Shown: positions 12,190 to 27,100 of the stretch, piece by piece
Numbering within the stretch: the first letter of the stretch is position 1
How the letters are laid out: the number at the start of each line of letters is the position of its first letter
Source of the DNA: Chaetorhynchus papuensis
Lineage: Eukaryota; Chordata; Aves; Passeriformes; Rhipiduridae
Length of the DNA stretch: 64,000 nt
Direction of reading: 5' to 3'
Assembly (NCBI GenBank): GCA_013396525.1
Contig: VWYX01000623.1
Location: 248,001-312,000, forward strand
The notes under the pieces: generated by a model
Told to the model about the DNA's origin: nothing
Databases searched by the model: none
Seen by the model: the letters and a program-made list of their open reading frames with translations, nothing else
Translations under genes and position numbers: made by a program

Positions 12190-15100
12190 GGCAGCAGAAC
12201 TAATGACGTTTGCTCTCCTACAGATTTGTATCTCTACATGTTTCTCACAAAGCTCCACTCAATAACCATGGATTTCCCTTCATCTGGCAAAGCTTACCTA
12301 CATGTCCCTCAGCTCTCCTACAATAGCTTCCCTTCACTCCAGGTCCTCTAATTACAAGGCAGGGAAGAGGCCAGATGTGCTGTAGCTGAATTCAAGCTCA
12401 GCACCTAGTCAATCAGTAACAAGATGAACAGGTCAGCCTGCTCTCACCCAAAAGAACAGTGCCTGAGTGCCTCCTTTCCCTGCATCATGAAGGAAAAAAT
12501 GGGCTTTTTCTACCTAACCACAGGGTTTTGATACAATTTAAAGGAATTTTGCAAATTTGCCAAGTCTACCTGAAATCAGGCTGAGGTTCATAGTTATTAG
12601 AGCTAAATTGATAGATGGGTGAACAAACAACTTGGCTGAGCAGGCATTGCTTCCTTAAGAAAACAGACTAAAAATAGTCTTCTGTTGGGAATGCCCAGCA
12701 CTCAGGAGCCTCTTTTCACAATGAACAGACTTAAATAATTTTCAGCCATTTTAAATTAGGTGAAGCTTAGCTATCAGATCCAGCTGAAATAACTTTGCGA
12801 ATGGAAATTAGCTCCTAGAAATATAGGAGAAGAAAAAGGCAGAAGAGTCTCTAATAAAATCTGCATCAAAGCACTGCATATATGGAGCAGATTTCCAGTA
12901 AAATAATAACATCCTAGCCAACAGATTCATTCTTGTCTTTTTTAGCTTGTATGAAACAGAGGCAAGTAGGTTTTAATTTATGTTAACCCATCCAAACCCA
13001 AAATAATGACAGCCTCCTCCTAGTCAGCTGGTGGAGAATTAACCAGGTGGCACGGTAACCCTGCTCACAGCGTGGAGGTGTCCCCATGGGCTCCCTGTGA
13101 GCTGGGTTGAATCTGGAAGCAATACAACCATGCTCTCATGAGGATGCACTCCAGGACTTACTGCTTTGAGCTTATGCTAGTTTGAAGAGACCTGTAAAGC
13201 AGCGTTGCCTAGTCTTTGCATGTGCTGATCAAGTTTTACCAGTGTTTTTATTAACTCTGGTACTGTCCAGTCTAGCTTATCCTAACACCTCCCTCATGAC
13301 TAAATTTGCACGTTTATGCTGACTAAATTTGCAGGATTGTGCTGCTGAATCTGGCTCGGCAACCTGAGGGTGGCCTTCATGGACTGCCAGGGAAGATAGG
13401 AACGTACAAGTTATTCCCAACCAGTCTCTTTCTTCCAGTAGAATCCAGGTAGGATTCAGCAGTGTTTCCCCAGCCAGAATACACTTCAGTATCTATTTGT
13501 CCTCAAGCATTCACCCCAAGAACTTTAATCCCAGTCCAAGACAACACTGGATGAGGAAGGTGAATATTTTCTGCCCTGTCTGCCCTAGGTGAAAAAAATG
13601 ACTTAAATTGTGAAAGCTACAGGGGACAGATATTTGGGTGTATGTGTATGGGGGATAATGCCTAAAGCTGAACTTCTGGACCATCAAGCTCAGCCTAGAA
13701 GCCACCTACTACCTGGAGCTGGTACAGGCTGGTAGCAAATATTGGTAACACCTGAACTAAACAGAAGTGGTGCATCCTGAATCCTGCAATTAATGACGAG
13801 ACATGAGACAGAGCCACCAATTACATGACTGATCCTATGAATTGTGCTTCAGACTGTCGAGACCAGGGAAAATGGGGTCCTTGCATTCTGTAAAGAAGAA
13901 CTGGTGATAAAATGATGGGTTCCTGAAAAGAAGAGGTCTCAATAAAAAGAAGGGGGCCTGCAAAAAGAAAGGTGGAGATCTTGGATAGAGGAAAGGTCCT
14001 GAACGTGGAGGAAGATTCTAGAGACCTGGGGGCTGTGTGGAGGTGAATGCCAGGGGATGGCCTTGCTGGACAAACAGTGATGTTCCTGCTAGGAAGTGAA
14101 GTTGAGACTTAAAGGACATAACACTGGGGTGACAGCAGGACAGTGTATGTGAAATAACTAAGAAGGGTAAATATTCTAATCTTGTTGGTTTTTAAGTAAC
14201 TCTCAGTTCCCAGATCAATGGTGGTTTGTCATTTGCTCTGTCTCATCCATGACATTGTCTTATTTAAAGCAGTCTGAATTTCCAGGGCTAGCGATGATGT
14301 CAGATCTTGTGACTTCTGTGCATTTCTTTGCTACTGTAATACAAAAGATAAAAAAAGAACACTGTCATATAATTACTGTTTTCCTCCAAAGATTTCTCAG
14401 CTGGTACAAAAGCACTCCAAAGCACACCTCTCAGTGGGAAAGGAACACTGACACTTTTAACCTTGGAAGTAGGCACCTGAACCAAAGAAATGCAGCATGA
14501 AAAGTAGACACTGGTCTGATTAAAAAAAATGCTGGTATTTTAAATATGTGTGCATGGGACGGGCCTTTTTTTGGATGCAATTTAAAAAATCTCATATGGA
14601 AACTCATGAATATTAAGAAGTCTGTAAACTGTTAAAATGTGTGCAAGTAAAATCAATTTATGAGGAATACAATTGATTTACAATCAATAAAATTGACTGG
14701 TGTATAGCTGAGTCACAGTAATATTTATTTTTCAAAGAAATTGCCCACATCTAACAGTGAAAATTCTTGAGTGACTAAGCCCAAGTCCTTTTTGTGGTGT
14801 GAAGTGAAGCACTGGAGATTCTCAATGACATCCTACATCTTACTGTGTTTTAAGCTCATCTAGATAATAAACAACAACTAGCCTTGTATTAGCAATCTGC
14901 TTCTCTGTCTCCACAAAGAATTTTTGACAACTCTTTCGGAAGGTCAGATATTTGCTTCATGGGAATGTTAAGTGTCCATGTGGATGTAGCATTTTTTTCA
15001 CTGTTTTCAACCAAGTCTTGCAAGAAAGCTGAGCTGAGAAAAGTCAAAGATCTTCAGTTCCTTGATAACAAAGAGCCACCTTCTTTGGCAGCTCAATACA

Positions 15101-18100
15101 TTGCTCAGGGCAGGCATTTTCTTCTGACAGCATTCCAGTGAGGCAATCATAAAAGCTGCAAACAATTATCTTCTCAGAGAGTTTCTGAAACTACTAGTGA
15201 GGGCAGCAAGACAAAGTAGTGAGAGCTCTGACTGTGGTAGATCTCTTGGAAGGAAAAAGACAGTGTCACTAGTTTGGCATGCAATTTCCATTTCACTTTC
15301 TATTTCACTTTTTACTACTATATCTTCACAGTCCTAGATTGGGACAATAAAAAATGCTGGTCTTCTTATTTTCTGCAGAGTAAACTTGTGGTCTTTTTAT
15401 GTTTTTGGTTTGGGGTTTTTTTTGGTGTTTTGGTTTTTTTCCAGATTGTGCCCATTGTCTGTCTACAAAGAATACTGTTGCAGCATCTTTCAGCCTGGTG
15501 AAAAAACTACCATGAAAAGCCTCTGGTTTACTCTGATACCAAGCTTACCAGTGGCCATTTGTTTCCTGACAAGGCACAACACTTTCTTTTACAGGTCCTG
15601 GAGAGTTCCACAATGCTTTACATCAGATCACATCCATGAGGAATAACAAGGATCCTGGAAATCTGGAGGTAATTAACCCAAGTCTTTTCAATTTGTTGTA
15701 TCCCACTACTTCCTTGAAGGGTCACAAAAATATTATTGCTGTTGTGTTTTGCCTTAGGACTTCAATAAAACTCAAGTCATATAGGAACATAACACTGAAC
15801 TGCAAAAGGGTGACACTGTTACCTTGACAAAGGGAACAGTGATCAGATCTATTGCAAGTGGTATTCTTGGAAGTAGGTAACAGATCTAGACTTAGTCTCT
15901 ATTTGGTACTAACTCTGAACTAGGCATGCTGCCAAGTGAAAAAACCTCCAGTCACCACAGAAGCGGCAGATTACTCTGTTGTAGACTGCTAGTGACTTTT
16001 CCACAAGCACTGTACAGCAGAATCTGGTTTCTTGCACAGCAGCAGCTCTTTCAAGGTCACAGCTTGGAAAGCCCTATCCATGTTTGCAGAACACCCACAC
16101 TAAACACATCGGAAATCCAGGAGTAGGAAAAGGTGCTGAACGCTGTGCTTTGGGTAAGCTCTGCTTAGGTGAGCTGGCTCTGTAGTGACTTCTGCCTCTA
16201 ATTTGTAGAGATCACTGCACCAAAAGAGAGAACCACTGCTGACACAAGCACACAAACACTTCAGAGCTGTGGCTCTTCCATCTGCTTACTGTGGGTATTC
16301 AGGAGATGTTCCCTGGCTGGGAAAAACTCTTTTTGCCATGCAAAACATTCAAGTTTGTGTCTGCCTTCCTCGTCATTATTGATGGGGGAGCTGATACAAA
16401 AACAAAGCTATGGCAATTGGGATTAAAGAGGGAAATAACTGATTCCCCTAGCAGGAAAGCAAATGAAGTCTAACAAGCTACAAATGTGTGTTATGTGTCC
16501 TGAGCCCTAATCCATATCAGTAATCCATCTCTCACCAATGTTTCTTGCAGTACTGCTATCACCATATCCCCAGTTTTTGTCTCTCCTAAATTCTCCCCAC
16601 CTCAAGCTCTCTTACAGTCCCTTGTCCTGTTGATACAGCATCCAAAGATCTGCTTATGTCCCTTGTTTACAGCCCTTGGGCTTTCTGCTGAGCACAAATG
16701 AGCACATGGCATGAAGAGCTAGAGGCACAGTCCCTGGTTAACCAGCTGCTGTCAGAGAGAAATCTCATCTGAGTTCCCCCTGCTGCTCCCTCTTACCTGC
16801 TCCCATCCAGTCATGTCAGATCTTCACATCTCAGAGATCTCTGCTCAGCCATCCCTCTTTGACACACACTTTATTTCCTTAAGTTGTGACAGTGAAAAAT
16901 GCAAAACAACTTGCTCTTTCTTTCTCTCTCTAACAAAAACAACCCACAAATAAGGATGTGCACACTTAGCATCCTTATACACTGGACAATGAGAACCTAC
17001 AGAAGTGAGAACCTGGTGAAGGACTGGAGGTGTGTGGTGCCCCGAGTGAGAGAAGAACTACCAAAAATCTAGGGAAGAAAACTCAGATTCAGCTCTGTAT
17101 TTCTTTCTAGCCAAGGCCAAAGTGTCACTTATGCCCAGATGTTTGTCTGTGATACAAAATATGAGTGGGACTGAATTCCTGCTGCCACCCTGGATTCCAG
17201 GGGGCGATTGTGGCTCTGCTGCAGCAGCTCTGCAGCGGGGGAGGTGTGGGGTGACATCCAAAGCATTACTCATGTCCTTCTGTCTGCAGATAAGTGATGA
17301 TGGCAGTCCCTGGCAGCTATCGGCTGGGGAGGGAGGCACCGTGAGGCAAGTTCTCACATTCTTAATTATGACTTCTCCCTGCCCAGCCTTTCCAGATCTG
17401 CAGATGTCATCTAAAGGCCACAGATATCTCAACTGTTATCAGCATTAAAAATTCTGAGCAAATTCTAGTCCTCCAGTACTCCTGTGGTCCACCTCAGCAT
17501 GATGGGTGGCAATACAGATGAGTGTTGGATCAGTCATTGTAGGGAACGTGAGAGAGCTACACAAAACAATCTAACAGCTCAGTGGAGCTCTGCCCCAACA
17601 CTTTTGCTAATTTCAGGATAGAAGTAATGTAAGTTTGAAACTCGGCCAACAACTGTGAAAACCACAGACTGATCACAACCCCAGTCATCAGACCAGGCAT
17701 GAGACAGCATACACAACCTCATTGCTGTGAGAGATCACAATCCCGACAACTAGCATCAGGGAGGAGGAAAATGCAGTGATGCTGATTCATATATATAATA
17801 TTTCCCATGAAAGTGTGTGGGAGTTTAGCCTTTTACCATAACCTAAAATTTAAGAAAAGCAACAACTTGTTTCCAGTTCAATAACAGAAGCATATGACAT
17901 TTTATACTAGCCTGAGAAATATGGAAGGACAGAGTATGACATAATTCTCCTCTTTGATGCTCCATATTTTGCAAATTCATTATATTTATGTGCTATGTTA
18001 AGCCATTTGAAGAGATGCTGCCATCCAAAAGCAGCAAATAGAGTGAAAGCATATATTTGGAGAGTCATAAGGCCACATCTTATCAAGACTCCTAACTAAT

Positions 18101-21100
18101 AAATACAGCACAGCTATGATCAGATGTTTCTAAGCTGTCATATTTTGACTTATAGAAAAATAGAATAGACAAGCAAAATTCTCAAGTAAAGATTGATATG
18201 AATAGCTGGATTTAATAACCTGACTTCCTTAAACAGCAACAAACAAGTAGATAAGGTCTTGTTTCAACACACATTTCTCTCCATAGATACTGCACCAGAA
18301 AGCTGTGCCACAAAGATCTGATTTTCTCCTCTTAATGCTAGCAAAATGATGGCTGAAGCAGATTTTAGGTGCTTCATTCTTTTTTGAGCACTGGCTATGA
18401 TCTCCTGAAAGATGCCAAGGGAGCCCAACCAACTTACACAAACCAGAAATCTGCCTGTAAGAAACTATAAACAGAAGCTGTGGTGTAGGAGACTCGTGAT
18501 ATGAAGTTAGGGATGACTGGCAGGATGGGAATACAACTTCCCGCAGCACCTTGGATTTGAAGCCTGTATCCTGATTGTATCCTGATTTTTATTAAAGGTG
18601 TGTAGCTCTTTTTTTTGTTGTTGTTCAAAAGCAGCACTCCAGGAAAAGAAGCTATGCTGGCAAGAAGGAGGAAGAAATCAAAGAAATTTTTAAATGTTCC
18701 TTACTCTCCATTGCTCAGTGGCATAAAATTACAAATCATGAAGTGTTGGTCTGTGCTGTTGCATTTCCTGGTCATTCAGTTCACTATAATATGGAGCAAC
18801 CTCACACTATCAGTCATTCCAACTATCACAGAAACAACCCCCATTCTACACAGCTTCTCCGCTGTAGCTCCACACGAGTTGTAGCCAAGAGTGCAACTAG
18901 AGAAATCTAACTTTAGATCATTTGTTCTGAAGCTGTGCTGCTGCCAGCAGAAATTCACTGAAAGCAAGCTTAAAAGGACATGTTTCTCCTAATACTACAT
19001 ATTTTTATAATTTTACCGCTCATTGCCAAATGCAAGAGTTCAAGCTATTGTAGCTCTGGAAAGCTAATGGAGATGAGCCAATTTTTACCACTCAAATCCT
19101 GGCTTTATTTCCACATTCCTGTCCACCCACTTGTTCTGTATTGTTCCATAAAACCACCTCATGCCTGGGCTATTTATTTTCAAATGCATTATGTTACTCT
19201 CTAATTACAGTGAGAGAATAGACGGACTTGCTATTTCTATGTGAAATATGGTAATTCTAGCATCATTTAAATAACTTTGGAAAAATTATCAGCTCTGAAT
19301 AAAGAACACAGTGAATGAAGGAGTAAAACACAACCACGAAGTAGTCCTGACAACTCAGGAATGTGAGTCAAGTGTTTCAGAAAGTTCAAAGATTTGGGAA
19401 AAATGGTTTCTGTACAGAGCCCCCCTCACCTCCCCGAAATAAAAACTCCTCCAGGATGCTTGCTAATACAGTTGAATAAAATTTGTTTCTTTATATAGCT
19501 TGCAGCATACAAAACTTTGCAAAGAGAGTGAGGAGTTGAGGGAAGGGATGAATCAGTGACTTAAAGGAGGAAAGAGGATTGTGCACACGTGGGGTAGCAG
19601 GCGTGACGCAGCAGTCCTTTCCTGTAGGACACGGCAGAAATGCAAAACAAAGGAGACTTGGAGTTTGGAAGCAAAGGGACACACTTTAACAAGTTAAGCC
19701 AATTTATCTGACTGTGGAAAATCAACATGCTTTAAAGCCCCAAATGGCTGTCCTTGTTTAGGATTAAAGTGGTCCTAATGTGACTAAAGTGGTCCTAATC
19801 CTTAGGGATTTAGTCCTTGATGAAAGAGTACTCTGAATTGATTCAAAGGTATTTTGTAGAATAAAATCTCAATGTGCAGGTTTCTCCCTTTTCAAATTAT
19901 GTCAACTGACCTCATACTTCTCCTTGATTCTCCAAAACGTTGCTGATTTTCCCTGTGAAACACAGCCTTAATTTGAAACATGAACATTTAGAGTGACAGG
20001 ACAGAACTAGTCTTGGGCAAATTGCACCCAAGGACTATTGGGAGCACTGGGGGCTGAATAATACAATTCAGAGAACAGGTAAAACCAGGACAAAAACACT
20101 AACCTGACTTGCTCTAAGATAAAAATTTCTAGGCAAAAGCCCAGAGGTATCTGCCCAAGACCAACAGCACACAAGACACTGATCCCAGGTAAGCCACCCC
20201 CACTACATAGGAATCACCTTGTGTTTTAGCTGCAGTAAACCAGCCAGGGCAGATTTGCCTTAGTTCAAGAAACTTTGTCATGTCCTTTAGGGTGGAAAGG
20301 AGGGAGTTTAGGGTTTTCCAAAGGTATTTCACAGCTCAGGGTTAGTTATAAGAGAGTCATGATGACACTTTGAGGGAGGAAGCAGTCCCTGCCATGGGCA
20401 CTTCCCCATCTGATACAAAACACACTGTGGTACTAACAGATGAGGAGAATTACATTCCTCCTGATTTCCCCCCGCAAATCCATCTCTGCAAGGCCTAAGA
20501 AGATAAACACAGAGAAAGGCAGGACATACTGATCTCCAGGGCATATCCAGCTTTCAGCCTTCTGCATTCCGCTTCAAGATGGGATGTCAGCACCAAATGT
20601 GTCTGCTAGACCCTGGACATGGCTCAGGTTAATTTTACACAGCCCCAGCAGCTGTTCCAGGCTAGTGGTTTCTTATGAATAGCCAGCAAATTAAAACTGA
20701 CATAATTAAGGGAGGAAAATCTCAATCAAATCTCAGCTTCCAAGGACAGTGGCAGCAAGGAGAACATGGGGGTTATTCCTGACACTTGCACACCTGCTTC
20801 ACTCTTGTTTTAAAATCTTCCATTGAAAGAGATACAAAAGCATTTATTTTCAATGATGAAAGCAAAAACTGATAGAAACCATACAGATTGTATCAGTCTT
20901 TGACTCTTTTGACATGCTTACCTAATCTTGTAACATGCTTTTCCTGCAGCTTGGGATTGTCTACGGTCTACTATGTGCTATCAGTCACAGCAAAGGTTTT
21001 TTGCATTCTGACTTCTGCATGAGCTGAAGTGTGGGAAGACATTTCCATCTCAGCTTCATTCCTGTTGAAGAATTAGGCCCCAGGCTCTGCAGATCAGCTG

Positions 21101-24100
21101 TGCTGGCCTCCTCTAATAAACATGCAGAAGTGTCCTATCAGTGCTCTTATATAACTATATAATTATTTCTAAGTGAAAGATACTTGTCTGCCAAGTGCTG
21201 GGCAAACTTTGCTGCTGAAACAGGCCGGGTCAACGAGCAGGTCTAGCATAATCATATCTCTGAATGACAGTGAATAGTTACACACAGTATGGAGTGCTGA
21301 GTTCAACAACCACTATCTCCTCAGTCCTTAAGACAGATAGTGAGACAATTCAGGCAAAACACTGAAGTACAGGTTTTTTACAGACAGGGGAATAAAACAT
21401 TTACTGATAATCCCAATGCACAGTGGGGCTCCTCAGTCACAAACTCCAGGTTGTGAGGGATGCTCTGGATCTTGTCTCTTTCGTAGGGTGGGATGTCACT
21501 GAGCCAGTGTAATCATACAGGAATGGAAACTTCATTCCATCATGCTATGTTGACAATCAGGCCTAGAGGGATGAGAAACATCAGGTAGGAAGCTATTCAT
21601 GTATTAATGTCTGTGTGTTTTAGACACAAAAAAGGAAAGAAGACTTGATTTTCTGTGTATCAAGGTGAATTTTTCTGATCTAGCAACAGTGAGACAGAAA
21701 TCCTTACTGACGCACTTGTCTGATCATCCCAGTGGCTGAAGCATGTCTGAAAAAAAGAACTGACAGAGAGTCATTGAGAAATTAGCTGTGTTTCTGCATA
21801 AACAAAATAATGGGGACACAGCAGCATGACAGTGCAGGAGATACAGATGAGGCTTGTGCTGCTGCAGCACTCCTTGCACCCTTGCAGCTAGGTTAAATCC
21901 ACAGCCCGTGAAATCTGGTGAGCTGGCATTAGCATTCAGCCTCTTTAAAGCACAGCTTTCTAATCCAGCTGTCATGGAGGTGTACAGTCCTACCTGCTCA
22001 AGGAGACGGAGAAGGTGAAGGAGACAAATGGAAATGGGATGGGAGGAAGGAGAATGCAGACAGGACAGACTGGAGGAAGAAAAATAAGTTTCAGGTATGA
22101 GCTAAAGCCAGTGACATAATGGTGTTTCCCATAAGTCTTTCTTTTTCTTAGCAGAACTAGGATGACAAAACCCCATCTCTCAGGAGAAGAAGAAATGAGA
22201 ACCCTGTTACATAACAGAGAACTTCAGCTAAAGGTAAAAGGTAGAGTCATGTTTGTAAAGCTGGACTCTGAGTGACAGCTTGGCACTTCTGGCATCAGTA
22301 CTGAAGTGCAAACATAGCTAGAATGGCTTATTGCCTCTTTTATTTTTTTTTCAACAGTAAGGTCTGATTTCAGATTTACTGGAGGAATCACATTGATTTC
22401 TTGTTAATGCACTGTTTACCAAACATGATCTCAACATAAGTTTTAGACAGCATATTCTTTACAGACTAAGTACTTTTCTTTTTTTGCCTTTAGCTTTTTC
22501 TGACTATAAAAAAAAGTTCACAGAGCAAGCAGAATTTGACCTTTGCTGCTTACTACACCTTGGAGTGTTGTAGTCCACAAACACAACACCAGCTCTGCCC
22601 TTTTCAAGGGCACTCTGCCCAGGGTTCAGCACAAAACTGTCCTGAGGAGGGCTGAATCTGGTTCTGAATCTTGCAACAAACAGCTTCAAGAATAAATCAC
22701 AATTTTTGTCTCATATTTTTGATCATTCTATAAGCAGCAAATGTCTGGAACACTTGCAATAAGTCCTGCAGAGGACATTGGTGAAGGTTAAGTAGAGCTA
22801 CATGTATTTTGGACAATGAGTTTATGAGATACGGGGTTGAAGACATTACTTTTTTTTGAACTGCCCATTATACCACTATGTCTAAACATCAATTACTGTT
22901 CTCTAGAGGAAGGTGATTTACTTAAAGATAAATCTAACGGCCTGTGATCAGTGAGTTATTGCTCAGTGTTCAATTAGATTTTTCAAGTTTATTTCTGCAC
23001 TGCAAAGCTTGCAGTATCACAGTCAAATGATGCCAGAAAGCATTTATTGTAATTTGGCTGAAGGAAAGTGAGTGTTCCCCAGCAAAGAGCTTCATTACTG
23101 AGTCCACTGACAGTACATCCAACACGCAGGCCTCGTGCTGCTTGAATCGTATCTCATGCATAGTTAAATACCAGTACTGCTCATTTAGCCTCTCATTTGC
23201 CTCTGGTTCTAATAAGCCAAGCACTAAAGCTGATTTATAGAACTGCACTCACTCAGTATGAAACTTGGCACAATACTCCTTCTCTCTCAGGACAGTCAGA
23301 GCCTGGCATAACAACAGATTTCCAGCAATCCGTCAGAAAGACGATACACTGTCCTACCACATTAGGCCTAGCTAAACCCGTGAGCTCCCTGAACAGAATG
23401 TGGAGGTGCAGCAGACCCTCTGCTGACATTTTTCTAACACAGCTTTTAGAATAACAGAGTCTTGGCTCAGCTTGATGACAAGAGAACAGAGCAACATCAA
23501 TAGCACTGTTCCTGGTGCTGGACAAAGCACTGGCTGTAATGACTTCAGAGCCTCCCCAGGCATTCCTACGGGCACTTGACACATGCTGCTGCTTCAGGCC
23601 CCCACACAGTTCCCTTAGAAAGGAGGGATCCTGCTCTGCTTAGGCTGGAGAAAGAAACCAGTCAACTCCCAGATCGATGCTCCCAGACAGCCGCTGCCTC
23701 TCCTCTCGTGGAGGAGTTTGATCAGGGGCCAAAGATGCAAAGGTCTCTTGGCCTCAGTGTGTGACCCATGAGTGAACACGTCCTTTGGAAGGCCACGGGA
23801 CACCACGCACGGATTGTTAGGAGGCAGGCTGAACCGGTGAATCACCTGTCAGTGCTCTCCCCCTCAGAAACACTGCCTGCCTGCGTTGCCATGCCGGGAC
23901 ACAGCGCCTGCCTGTGATGCTCAGTGCTAAATGAGTAGAGGCATCCAGGGTGGTTTCTCAGCTGGAGGACTGGGCTCTGACGCAGCGCTCTGCTAATGCA
24001 GCTCTTCTCTCTTTGCTACCTGTCCTAGCTCAGTAAGAATTAGCCTGAAAATCTGTACATCATGCTGCATTATGCTACCCCTGAGAGTGAAAAGGCAGAG

Positions 24101-27100
24101 CAGGCCTAGAGCAGAGGAGAACAGCAGAAGCCCCCATTTCTGCTGCCACCTTGGAGTACAGCAACATTGCTTCCTAAAGGAGCTTTTACTTGACTGCTAA
24201 ACACCCTTTTCACCAGGCCTTTTCCTAAGCACAAATTTAAGAAGAATAGAGAAAGCTGAGCAGAAATGAAAATAGTTTTTTGACCATAGTAAAAAACCCA
24301 GTAATGTTCCTGGCCTGTGAGGCACGAAAACCTCTTTAAAATTTCATTTCCAGTTGAAATTAAACCTGTGCTTCAGATGGTCCTAGACTTTTATTTATTA
24401 TCAGAGGATGGAAACTTTTTATATATTTACATATAATCAACATTTTGGTTATTACTGAACTGTAGGTCAACATTATTAAAAGGAACACAAACAGAACTTG
24501 GGTAGTAATTTTCCCTACTCCATATTTTCAAAACAACTTTAATCAGAAGATGACACTAGAGGACTATCAATTTCAGCAATGAAAGATGCTTCCACAAATT
24601 ACTATTATTTTATCAGTTTGCAAATAAGTCTTAGCTAAATGAGCTATTTAGTGCTATTCTATGCTCTGAAATTCCTCCAAAGAAAGTGGAATCATGGGTG
24701 TTCTTTTTCTTCTGTATAAGAACAAATTAAAGAAATTAGAGGATTCATATCTTTTTGGACAAATAAGATACAAAGCTCAAAACCATATGAAATAGAACAT
24801 AGTTTGCATAGGCATTTTGGAAAGCGTGGTTTTAACGGAATAATTTATAATTGTTTCAGTGTATATGTGGTCCTGTTATGTATGTTCTACTTACTAATGA
24901 AGTAACTACATAATTAATAATATGAAGCTTCTTCATGGTTTTCAGTTGTTACCTCTCAGTTATTGCACAGAATGAGACCACAGGCATATGAAAATGCTCA
25001 GCTGAAGAGCTGATCAGAGTGAAAATTAGACTCCATTCCTGCAGCTGCTGCCTGTGGAGGCACAGTGATTCGCTATTGTAATATTGTTTTTTGCTGTAAG
25101 ATTACTTTTTTTTGAATTTTTATGGACTTTCAGCTGTACAAGTGATTAAGATCAAGCAGCTTTTCAGAAGGCAGAAAAAAGAGGATGGCGTAGGCTGTAT
25201 TGAAAAAAGTAGAATCTAGGGAGGGAAGCAAGCTATTAGTCACAGAGCAGAATGCTCGATGGGCCAAACACTCAATAAAACAGTCAATAACATCCTAATC
25301 CTGCTCTGATTCTTATTTTCTTTTTCTCCACCACCATTCTTTTACATCTGGATAAGCCTTCTGTAGTCTTCGTCATGTCTCACTCTTTTCATGGAAATTC
25401 TTTGATTCTTTTAAATTGCATTTGCTTTGTTCCTTCCTAAAGCCTTCTGTTTTTCCTATGACTGTCTCCCTTCAGTGCTGTCTCCCTGACAAATGTCATC
25501 AGGCCTGCCTCCCTAATTTTTGTGTAAGCACTTCACCAGCTTTCCTTTCCCTTGATTATCTCCAGTCCTTTTGAAAGCTTCTTCCCAAAGAATGGGGGCC
25601 TTGGGGACCTTCTTTCTCCCACAAATCCCCTTCACCATCTTCTCAGTCCCGTCCATGTTCCCCTAACTCTTTCCTGCCACTGAATTTTCATCCTTTTATT
25701 TAAGTGCCCATGCATTTCTCCATCTAGGTGCTGGAAATGGAGCACACCAAACACTTTCATGGTTTATTTTGTCCTCTCCACACACTTGCCAAATGAGAAT
25801 TATGAAGCTGATTTTTCAGTGACTCGAGGAAACTTTGCTTTTTTTGGTGACATTGCAGCTTGGTCAAAAAAAAAAGCCAAAGCCCCTGTTATTAAGTGAC
25901 AGCAAGGACAGATCCATACATCCAGCGCCAGTAGGTGACCAGAGGAAGCAGCTCCTTGTATTGCTCAGGCAGTTCTTTAGTGCCACAGGGTGGTCTGTAG
26001 TGACCATTTCCACAATACAGCTTTTGTGTATGTGTGTGTGTTGCTGCTTAATGGCCATTTTTGTTGAAAACTTTAGTAGAAATTTAGATGTGAGCAACCA
26101 AATGAATATTCCATGCACTTCCAGTTCCCACTGTTAACTGGGATAGTGCCCTTTGCCTTTCCTCCAGAACCTGCTGATTTTTTGTCCCCACTCTTCTCCC
26201 TGTAATGCGCTGGAGAGCAGGCTTGATTTTACCTTGACTTTGTTTACTTTCCTTCTTTCTTCTCAAATTTATTTAAACTTCATTTTCTTATCCCCTTTAA
26301 TATGACAGCAAGAGTGTCCAGCTCCATTACAGGAAAGACTCGCGGCTCTTTTGAAGTGTGGTGACAGCAAATGAGGCTAGCATGACTCCTCTAACTGCCT
26401 GGGACAGAAGTTTCCTTTATGCTACTTCCTCCCAGGCCTGGACACAGCAAAGGCAGGTCCTGGTGGATCTGCAGCACCTCAGCCATTGGAGCTGCTGACA
26501 GGCTCTTCCATTTTCCAGAAACTCCCTGGGCACTCTTAGGTATGGCAAGGTGCGTTTGGTCTCTGCAGCCAGACAGAACCAATGAGGTCTTGGGATCAGT
26601 GTGTCTGCTTTTCTTCTCCTTTCCCAGTCCCTGGAGGTGGAGGGAAAGCTTGCATGATATGGTTATGTTCCCCTTCTGTCTGTCAAATGTCTCACCTGTA
26701 CATCCTGCTGTCTGAAGAGGCCTCTCTGGAAACAAGCAAATGTTGCAAGACTGGGAAGGGACATTAAACCAGCTACCTCTCGTACTTCCCTGCAGGATTT
26801 GAGTTCGGATTCCTGTCTGCTTCAGATTCGTGGACCTTCTGTCTTCCCCTTCTCTGCTTTGAAGATCATGCACTCTACCTGCATCTAAATATTCTCCATT
26901 TTGCCCATCTTAAGCCCAAATTCTTTCCCCTCCCCACCCCGCATTTACACCAGACTACATTTGTGCCTAACATTTATGCCTCATTTGTGTCACTATAAAA
27001 CAGAAGAAAATCAAGCCTTACAAGTGTAAATAAGAAATCCTCAGAGACACAATAGAGTTTCTACCCACTTTGATTTTCTTTTCTTGTAAGTAAAAGATAA

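Noticed and set aside
14645..14682. AATCAATT/AATTGATT inverted words
   Set aside because: Arms are short, AT-only in composition and out of register by one base; expected by chance in AT-rich DNA.
26391..26873. 160-codon minus-strand ORF
   Set aside because: Poor start context, no known motif, overlapping open frames on the other strand in a locally GC-richer patch. Most likely chance.
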